A stretch of 6,927 nucleotides of DNA, from NCBI GenBank assembly GCA_017860555.1, contig JAGDMJ010000179.1, positions 1 through 6,927 of the forward strand, given 5' to 3'. This document shows positions 1 to 5,121 of this stretch, one piece after another (within the stretch, counting starts at the first letter, position 1; each line of letters starts with the position of its first letter). The notes beneath the pieces were generated by a model. The model was given only the letters and a program-made list of their open reading frames with translations. It made no database searches and had not been told where the DNA came from. Source of the DNA: Bacteroidota bacterium (lineage in GTDB: Bacteria; Bacteroidota; Ignavibacteria; UBA10030; UBA6906). The position numbers and the translations under genes are program-made.

Positions 1-204
1 ACGGTCCAGGTTACGAAAGAAGAAGCGTTTGAATACGCAGTGCGTTGCGCCAAAGAAGAAGGAATCCTCGTCGGCATTTCCTCCGGGGCCGCGCTCGCCG
101 CAGTTGCAAAGAAGCTGCCGGACGTGCGGACCGGCTCCAGAATTCTCACCTTCTGCTACGATACCGGGGAGCGTTATCTGTCCATTGAGGAATTGTTTCA
201 CTAG
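1..204 (+). CDS. cysK: Cysteine synthase (O-acetylserine sulfhydrylase), C-terminal fragment
   Basis: Frame 1 is open from the first base and ends at TAG 202-204, giving the last 67 residues of a protein that starts upstream of the window. The family makes L-cysteine from O-acetylserine and sulfide using PLP in the cytoplasm. Visible in the fragment are the EEGILVGISSGAA segment (residues 19-31), which in this fold-type II family carries a Ser that contacts the PLP ring nitrogen, and the near-terminal DTGERYLS block (54-61), a hallmark of the CysK C-terminus. The strand before that block reads TFCYD where many homologues have a hydrophobic stretch ending in PD. The PLP-binding lysine and substrate loop lie outside the window, so CysK cannot be separated firmly from CysM or a cystathionine beta-synthase-like relative. 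The short tail just after GERYLS favours a plain CysK. The permease gene follows after 131 bp. Confidence 0.88.
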   Translation, partial: TVQVTKEEAFEYAVRCAKEEGILVGISSGAALAAVAKKLPDVRTGSRILTFCYDTGERYLSIEELFH

Positions 205-227
205 ACCTTGAGCCTTGCGCGCTGTGC

Positions 228-277
228 GTCGTGGCACCGTTGCCAGGTTGCCAGGACGTGTACGCGCCGGCCACGAC
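228..277. repeat. Inverted repeat (8-bp arms) enclosing a tandem 8-bp repeat
   Basis: The arms GTCGTGGC (228-235) and GCCACGAC (270-277) are perfect reverse complements separated by 34 bases. Inside the loop, GTTGCCAG occurs twice in tandem (239-246 and 247-254). The element sits between the cysK stop and the permease start. The long loop and the lack of a following T-run argue against a classical intrinsic terminator. It could be a protein-binding site, an RNA structure, or chance in GC-rich DNA. The rest of the 205-335 spacer shows no convincing promoter. Confidence 0.3.
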
Positions 278-335
278 CCTGGATTTTGATCCTCTGTTCC
301 TCTATCTTTTCTACCTCACAGGCCTTTGATTCCTC

Positions 336-1094
336 ATGCTTGATTCCATCTGGCTGTACCCTCTGCTATTCGCGGCAAGCCTGATCGCGGGGTGGATAGA
401 CTCGATTGCCGGTGGCGGTGGATTGATCACGATACCGGTTCTTCTCGGCGTAGGACTTCCGCCACAAATGGCCCTGGGGACAAACAAGTTCCAGGCAAGC
501 TTCGGAAGCTTCACGGCGGCATACTACTATGTTCAGAAAGGGGTCGCTCCGTTACGACAGGCAAGGCCGGGAATCGCGTGCACGTTTGTGGGCTCCGCGC
601 TTGGTACGTGGGCTGTGCAACAGATCGACCCCGGCGCGCTCAATATCATCATCCCCTTCCTGCTCCTCGGAATTGCCATCTACATGCTCTTCACCCCCAC
701 GCTTGGAGAGACAGAACGACATCCCCGTCTGTCAACAACGCTTTTCTATCTTGTCTTTGGCATCAGCTTGGGTTTCTATGACGGTTTCTTCGGTCCCGGG
801 GTCGGTTCTTTCTGGGCCATTGCGTTTGTCGGGCTCCTGGGATTCGACCTCCTGAAAGCGACGGGCTATACCAAAGTCATGAACTTCACCAGTAATGTTG
901 TCTCCTTCGCACTCTTCCTGGCCGGAGGGCATGTTCTGGTCACTGCCGGGCTCGTCATGGCCGTGGGGCAGATCGTCGGGGCGCGTATAGGGTCAGGAAT
1001 GGTCGTTGCCAGGGGAGTCAAGCTCATCAAGCCCATCTTCGTCGCCATCGTCATCCTGACGACGCTCAAGTTGCTTCATGACCGGTTTGCGTGA
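336..1094 (+). CDS. TSUP-family (TauE/SafE, YfcA-like) membrane permease
   Basis: This is a 252-residue, strongly hydrophobic inner-membrane protein of the usual length for the TSUP family (formerly DUF81), whose members move sulfur-containing anions or organosulfonates such as sulfite or sulfoacetate. The family's internal duplication is visible. The first half has the DSIAGGGG motif at residues 22-29, followed by ALGTNK (46-51). The second half has the related DGFFGPGVG at 149-157, followed by GYTKVMNFTSN (177-187). Hydrophobic segments lie near 6-25, 30-48, 52-67, 79-96, 101-118, 135-152, 157-173, 184-215 and 230-247, consistent with about eight membrane passes. The start is well fixed because an in-frame TGA lies at 327-329, six bases upstream of the ATG. 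No good ribosome binding site precedes it. The layout most resembles E. coli YfcA. The neighbouring cysK and methionine synthase genes suggest a sulfur compound as substrate, but the sequence does not show which one or the direction of transport. Confidence 0.88.
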   Translation: MLDSIWLYPLLFAASLIAGWIDSIAGGGGLITIPVLLGVGLPPQMALGTNKFQASFGSFTAAYYYVQKGVAPLRQARPGIACTFVGSALGTWAVQQIDPGALNIIIPFLLLGIAIYMLFTPTLGETERHPRLSTTLFYLVFGISLGFYDGFFGPGVGSFWAIAFVGLLGFDLLKATGYTKVMNFTSNVVSFALFLAGGHVLVTAGLVMAVGQIVGARIGSGMVVARGVKLIKPIFVAIVILTTLKLLHDRFA

Positions 1095-1205
1095 CAGCGG
1101 AATTTTTCGCTTTCCTTGCTGTTGTAATGTATGGGGAGAAGGGACACCGGCTTCCTGCGTTAACCCTTGATATTGTTGGACTTACAGGGAAGACCTCATC
1201 CCGAA

Positions 1206-1234
1206 TTGCAATTCTCCGGCCATTTAGATATAAT
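1206..1234 (+). promoter_or_regulatory. Sigma-70-type promoter for the redoxin-oxidoreductase-metH unit
   Basis: A perfect TATAAT -10 box lies at 1229-1234, with TTGCAA (four of six matches to TTGACA) at 1206-1211 and an optimal 17-base spacer. Initiation six or seven bases after the -10 box would fall at about 1240-1241, exactly at the ATG of the next gene. The surrounding DNA is more AT-rich than the genes. If the host is a Bacteroidota-type bacterium, its main sigma factor may prefer a different consensus, which lowers confidence that this site is used. Confidence 0.55.
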
Positions 1235-1240
1235 GAGCCA

Positions 1241-2266
1241 ATGATGACCGACATCCAGCCACAAACCGTTCGCGCCAGGGAGCTTTACGGGGACTACTGG
1301 TTCAACTCCGAACCTGTCCTCGTCTCCGCACTCCGTGGATCGGTGATCCTGATCCAATTCTGGGACTACACCTGCGCCTCCTGTATTCGCTCACTCTCGT
1401 ATGTCAAGGAGTGGCAGAGAAAGTATGAGCCGTACGGTTTGACGGTTGTCGGCGTCCACACGCCGAGATTCCCTTTTGGTCAGAATCCCGAAGAAGTCGA
1501 AAGGGCTCTCCGCCGGTTCGGGATCAAATATCCCGTCGTGATGGACAATGTGGCCTTGATAGCATCGCACTATGACAGTCGCGGTTGGCCAACGTTCTTC
1601 CTGGTCGACAAAAGCGGATTCATCCGGTACAGAAAGGAAGGGGAGGGCAACTACGCCGCGATGGAGCATGCGATCCAGACGCTCCTGTACGACGCCGGGG
1701 TAGGAGAGGAACTCCCTCTGCCCATGGAGGCGCTCCGCGACATGGACCGGGTTGGGGCCGTTTGCTACCGGGCGACTCCCGAAATCCATGCCGGTTATCT
1801 CCGCGGGAGCATCGGGAACGTGGAAGGGTACAGCCCCGAATCGGTGGTCAACTATGTTGATCCCGGCATCTATCTTGACGGCCGGTTCTACGCTGCCGGG
1901 GACTGGATGAACGGGAGGGATAGTCTCCGCCTGAATGAAGAAGGGGGCGGGGAAGGGCATATCATCCTTGACTACCAGGGCCTTGAAGTCGGCGGGGTAC
2001 TCAGGCGGGAAGGAAAGGGAAGGGTCGAGGTTGAGATCAGGCAGGATGAGCGTTTTCTCACCGGGGAAACACGAGGGGATGATGTCCGTTTGTCCCCTGA
2101 CGGCAGAAGTTACCTGGTCGTGACCGAACCCCGTCTCTACAACATTATACGAAACGGAGAATACGGAGAGCACGTGTTGAGGCTCAGTATGCATGGCAAT
2201 TCCTTTGCCGTGTACTCGTTTTCATTTCTCACCGCAGCCATCCCTGAGCTGGTATCAAAGAACTAG
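1241..2266 (+). CDS. Soluble redoxin/thioredoxin-fold protein with DipZ-like C-terminal module
   Basis: From ATG 1241 this is 341 residues (a second ATG follows at 1244). Residues about 10-145 form a TlpA/redoxin-like thioredoxin domain. The strand ILIQFWDYTCASC places the redox pair at C45 and C48 (CASC), the conserved cis-proline is P117 in GWPTFFLV, and a DKSGFIRYR hairpin follows. After a linker, residues about 175-335 resemble the C-terminal domain of mycobacterial DipZ: it starts at TPEIHAGY (179-186), includes an EPRLY block (296-300), and ends in a YSFSF strand. Full DipZ proteins also carry a CcdA-type membrane domain, which is absent here, and no signal peptide is visible, so the protein appears cytoplasmic. 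The frame is open back to a GTG at 1091 overlapping the permease stop, but the extra 50 residues do not look like part of the fold and a promoter lies inside them. The stop is 15 bp before the oxidoreductase gene. A disulfide or peroxide reductase role is plausible; the partner is unknown. Confidence 0.82.
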   Translation: MMTDIQPQTVRARELYGDYWFNSEPVLVSALRGSVILIQFWDYTCASCIRSLSYVKEWQRKYEPYGLTVVGVHTPRFPFGQNPEEVERALRRFGIKYPVVMDNVALIASHYDSRGWPTFFLVDKSGFIRYRKEGEGNYAAMEHAIQTLLYDAGVGEELPLPMEALRDMDRVGAVCYRATPEIHAGYLRGSIGNVEGYSPESVVNYVDPGIYLDGRFYAAGDWMNGRDSLRLNEEGGGEGHIILDYQGLEVGGVLRREGKGRVEVEIRQDERFLTGETRGDDVRLSPDGRSYLVVTEPRLYNIIRNGEYGEHVLRLSMHGNSFAVYSFSFLTAAIPELVSKN

Positions 2267-2281
2267 CGCATAACCTTTACG

Positions 2282-3304
2282 ATGAGTGACGAATCGTCGG
2301 CCAACCGGCCGGTCCGTTCTCTGCCAGAGGCAGAGACCAGGACCCTCAGCCTGGAGGCCGGGGCCGGGCTGGACACCCGCATCACTCGGATGTTCGGCAT
2401 AGCGTATCCGATCATTCAGGCTGGGATGGTGTGGACGGCGGGCAATAAGCTCGCCGTTGCAGTTTCTGAAGCGGGGGGCCTTGGTCTGATCGGCGCGGGC
2501 TCGATGAGTCCGGATCTTCTACGCGAGCACATTGGCAAGGCGAAGAGCCGGACATCGAAACCGTTCGGCGTCAACATACCGCTGATGCGAAAGGATGCCG
2601 CTGAGCTCATCCGGGTGACGCTCGAAGAAGGCGTGAAGATCGTGTTCACATCCTCCGGGCACCCGATGATGTTCACCGAGCAACTCAAGAAGGCAGGATG
2701 CGTCGTGGTTCATGTGATCGCTGCCGTGAAGCACGCCCGCAAGGCGGTCAGCTTCGGGTGTGACGCCGTTGTCGCGGAGGGGTTCGAAGCGGGAGGTCAC
2801 AACGGCGTTGACGAGATCACCACGCTTGCCCTGGTGCCGCAGGTTGTGGATGCCGTTGAGATCCCTGTGGTCGCTGCCGGAGGAATCGCGGATGGACGCG
2901 GCATGGCAGCAGCTCTGGCGCTCGGTGCCGAGGGGGTGCAGGTGGGTACCCGTTTTGCCGTGACCAGGGAATCGTCAGCCCATGACACGTACAAGAAAGT
3001 CGTGGTTGAGGCGGGGGATGGTGCGACGGTGCTGACATTGAAAAAGATCACTCCGGTGCGGATGGTGAAGACCCCGTTTGCCATGAAAGCGCTCGAAGCC
3101 GAGCGCCGGGGTGCCACAAAAGAAGAGCTCGAAGAGTTGCTGGGAAAGAAACGGGAGAGAGCGGGCATCTTTGAAGGTAGCCTGGAAGAAGGGGAGTTCG
3201 AAGCCGGACAGAGTTCGGGTCTCATACGCGACATTCCGCCCGCCGGGGATGTTGTCAGAAGAATGATGGAAGAATATCAACGAGCGAAGCAGCGGCTGCC
3301 ATGA
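2282..3304 (+). CDS. FMN-dependent oxidoreductase of the FabK / nitronate monooxygenase (NPD) family
   Basis: This 340-residue protein is a TIM-barrel flavoprotein. Matching features in order are YPIIQAGM (42-49) at the first barrel strand, a glycine-rich GGLGLIGAGSM turn, KPFGVN, VKIVFTSSG, the EGFEAGGHNG segment with H173 (the position of the FabK active-site histidine), and the FMN-phosphate-binding AAGGIADGRG (198-207) with VQVGTRF (219-225). FabK proteins are enoyl-ACP reductases, while close relatives are nitronate monooxygenases. The motifs here fit the FabK-like branch, but enzyme function cannot be decided from sequence alone. The C-terminal part (about 250-335) with EEGEFEAGQSSGLI resembles proteins generally annotated as nitronate monooxygenase in Bacteroidota. 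About 30 residues before the first barrel strand are extra compared with short FabK proteins, and no Shine-Dalgarno precedes ATG 2282, so the start is somewhat uncertain. Its stop overlaps the next start by four bases (ATGA, 3301-3304), tying it to methionine synthase expression. Confidence 0.87.
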   Translation: MSDESSANRPVRSLPEAETRTLSLEAGAGLDTRITRMFGIAYPIIQAGMVWTAGNKLAVAVSEAGGLGLIGAGSMSPDLLREHIGKAKSRTSKPFGVNIPLMRKDAAELIRVTLEEGVKIVFTSSGHPMMFTEQLKKAGCVVVHVIAAVKHARKAVSFGCDAVVAEGFEAGGHNGVDEITTLALVPQVVDAVEIPVVAAGGIADGRGMAAALALGAEGVQVGTRFAVTRESSAHDTYKKVVVEAGDGATVLTLKKITPVRMVKTPFAMKALEAERRGATKEELEELLGKKRERAGIFEGSLEEGEFEAGQSSGLIRDIPPAGDVVRRMMEEYQRAKQRLP

Positions 3305-5121
3305 AATCATTCCTGAGCGTTCAGAAGGAGAAGATCATCGTCTTTGACGGGGCGACCGGCACCCATCTGCAGGGGCAGGGGCTCACCGCCGACGATTTCG
3401 GTGGAGAACACCTTAACGGCTGCAATGAATACCTCGTGGTCTCCTGTCCCGGAGCCGTGGAAAACGTCCACAGGGACTACCTCCAGGCCGGCTGCGATGT
3501 CATCGAGACGAATTCTTTTGGCAGTACCTCCATCGTCCTGACGGAATACGGGCTTGAGGCCCGTGCATACGAGTTAAACCTGAAAGCGGCGCAGATCGCC
3601 AGCCGGATGGCCAGGGAATTCTCCACGCCCGAGCATCCCCGGTTCGTGGCAGGCTCGATGGGGCCGACCACAAAGCTCCCGTCGCTGGGCCATATCAAGT
3701 TCAAGCTGATGGCCGCGGCGTACAAAGAGCAGGCGCGGGGGCTGATTGAGGGAGGAGTGGATCTTCTCTGTGTTGAAACATGCCAGGATGTCCTTCAGTC
3801 AAAAGCTGCCCTCTGCGGAATTTTCGAATTCTTCGAAGAGTCCCGCTCGCGGCTCCCCGTCATCGTTTCGGTGACCGTTGAAACCATGGGGACACTCCTC
3901 CTTGGCACGGAGATCTCTGCGGCGCTGGTCTCGCTTGAGCCGTACGATGTGGATGTCATCGGGATCAATTGCGCCACCGGTCCGAAAGAGATGTCCGAGC
4001 ACGTGCGGGTGCTGACGGCAAGCAGTCCCAAGCCGATCTTTGTGATGCCGAATGCGGGCATTCCGGAAAATATCGGAGGCCACGCGTATTATTCGCTGAC
4101 GCCCGAGGAATTGACGAACTATCTTTCCCACTTCGTCCACGATCTCGGCGTCAGCGTGGTCGGTGGATGCTGCGGAACCACCCCACAGCACATTCAGAAG
4201 CTCGTGGAAGCGGTTGGCGGACTCGCGCCTCAGAAAAGAGATGTGGATTTCGTCCCGAGCGCCTCGAGCCTCTATCAGGCCATACCCCTCCAGGTTGATC
4301 CGCCCCCGGTCCTGATCGGGGAGCGGACCAATGCGAACGGGAGCAAGCAGTTTCGGGACCTGCTCGCCCATGAGGATTGGGAAGGAATCGTCGCCATGGG
4401 GCGCGAAGCGGCCAGGGAGGGAGCGCACATGGTGGATGTCTGCGCCGCCTACGTTGGCAGAGATGAGGCGTGCGACATGCGGGAGATTCTCTACCGCTTC
4501 AATACCCAGGTGCAGCTGCCGATCGTGATCGACTCCACCGAGGCGCCCGTCATCGAGGAAGCCTTGCAACTGATCGGCGGCAAGGCGATCGTGAATTCGA
4601 TCAATCTTGAGGACGGCGAGGAACGGATCAACAGGGTTGTTCCGCTCTGCAAGAAGTATGGCGCCGCGGTCATTGCCCTGACGATCGATGAAAAGGGAAT
4701 GGCGAAGCGAGCCGAGGAGAAGCTCGCCATTGCCCGCAGGATCTATGACCTGGTCGTGGGAAAATACAAAATGCGCCCGCATGACCTGATCTTCGACACG
4801 CTGACATTCACGCTCGGCTCCGGCGACGAGGAGTTCCGGAGGGCGGGGATTGAGACGCTGAACGGCATCCGTTTGATCAAGAAGGAGTTGCCGGAGGTCA
4901 AGACCCTCCTGGGCGTCAGCAACATTTCCTTTGGCCTCAATCCTCAGGCCCGCCATGTGCTGAACTCGGTCTTCCTTCATTACGCGATCGAGGCGGGACT
5001 TGATATGGCGATCGTCCACGCTTCCAAGATCATGCCCCTGTACAAGATCGACGAAAAAGGGCGGGAGCTAGCCCGGCAGTTGATTTTTGACGAGCGGAAG
5101 TTTGAGGAGGCCGCCGCATGA
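3301..5121 (+). CDS. metH: Methionine synthase, N-terminal half: homocysteine and methyl-folate domains (split MetH)
   Basis: The 606 residues match roughly the first half of a normal (about 1,200-residue) cobalamin-dependent methionine synthase. Residues about 10-310 are the homocysteine-binding barrel, starting with VFDGATGTHLQ and containing IETNSFGSTS. The three zinc ligands that activate the homocysteine thiol are present: C224 in GINCATGP and C290/C291 in VGGCCGTTP. Residues about 335-590 are the pterin-binding barrel that holds methyltetrahydrofolate, starting at LIGERTNANGSKQF (about 338-351) and including SINLEDGEERI and LGVSNISFGLNPQAR. The protein ends with ELARQLIFDERKF, the usual end of the folate domain, then a few residues and TGA. 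The cobalamin domain is in the next gene. The start ATG overlaps the previous stop by four bases and has no clear ribosome binding site, suggesting coupled translation. Both domains look complete, so this half should bind both substrates but cannot transfer methyl without its partner. Confidence 0.93.
   Translation: MKSFLSVQKEKIIVFDGATGTHLQGQGLTADDFGGEHLNGCNEYLVVSCPGAVENVHRDYLQAGCDVIETNSFGSTSIVLTEYGLEARAYELNLKAAQIASRMAREFSTPEHPRFVAGSMGPTTKLPSLGHIKFKLMAAAYKEQARGLIEGGVDLLCVETCQDVLQSKAALCGIFEFFEESRSRLPVIVSVTVETMGTLLLGTEISAALVSLEPYDVDVIGINCATGPKEMSEHVRVLTASSPKPIFVMPNAGIPENIGGHAYYSLTPEELTNYLSHFVHDLGVSVVGGCCGTTPQHIQKLVEAVGGLAPQKRDVDFVPSASSLYQAIPLQVDPPPVLIGERTNANGSKQFRDLLAHEDWEGIVAMGREAAREGAHMVDVCAAYVGRDEACDMREILYRFNTQVQLPIVIDSTEAPVIEEALQLIGGKAIVNSINLEDGEERINRVVPLCKKYGAAVIALTIDEKGMAKRAEEKLAIARRIYDLVVGKYKMRPHDLIFDTLTFTLGSGDEEFRRAGIETLNGIRLIKKELPEVKTLLGVSNISFGLNPQARHVLNSVFLHYAIEAGLDMAIVHASKIMPLYKIDEKGRELARQLIFDERKFEEAAA
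5104..5110 (+). promoter_or_regulatory. Strong Shine-Dalgarno for the second metH gene
   Basis: GAGGAGG lies seven bases before ATG 5118, inside the last codons of the upstream gene. It is the only clear Shine-Dalgarno match before any start in the window. The same bases encode the Glu-Glu of the upstream tail, so coincidence is possible. Together with the ATGA overlap it supports deliberate re-initiation at 5118. Confidence 0.6.

Noticed and set aside
286..308. TTGATC and TATCTT as a promoter for the permease
   Set aside because: The spacer is only 11 bases, too short for a sigma-70 promoter.
1094..1122. Weak hairpins just after the permease stop as a terminator
   Set aside because: ACAGCGG pairs with CCTTGCTGT only with a two-base bulge, an alternative AGCG/CGCT stem competes, and no T-run follows.
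1091..1240. GTG start at 1091 overlapping the permease stop (GTGA) as the start of the redoxin
   Set aside because: The 50 added residues do not resemble a signal peptide or the redoxin fold, the frame there may be open by chance, and a strong promoter sits inside. Kept only as an alternative.
3799..5019. 406-residue open frame on the minus strand opposite the first metH gene
   Set aside because: It is antisense to a gene with unmistakable conserved domains, shows no recognisable motif, and is expected from GC-rich codon bias.
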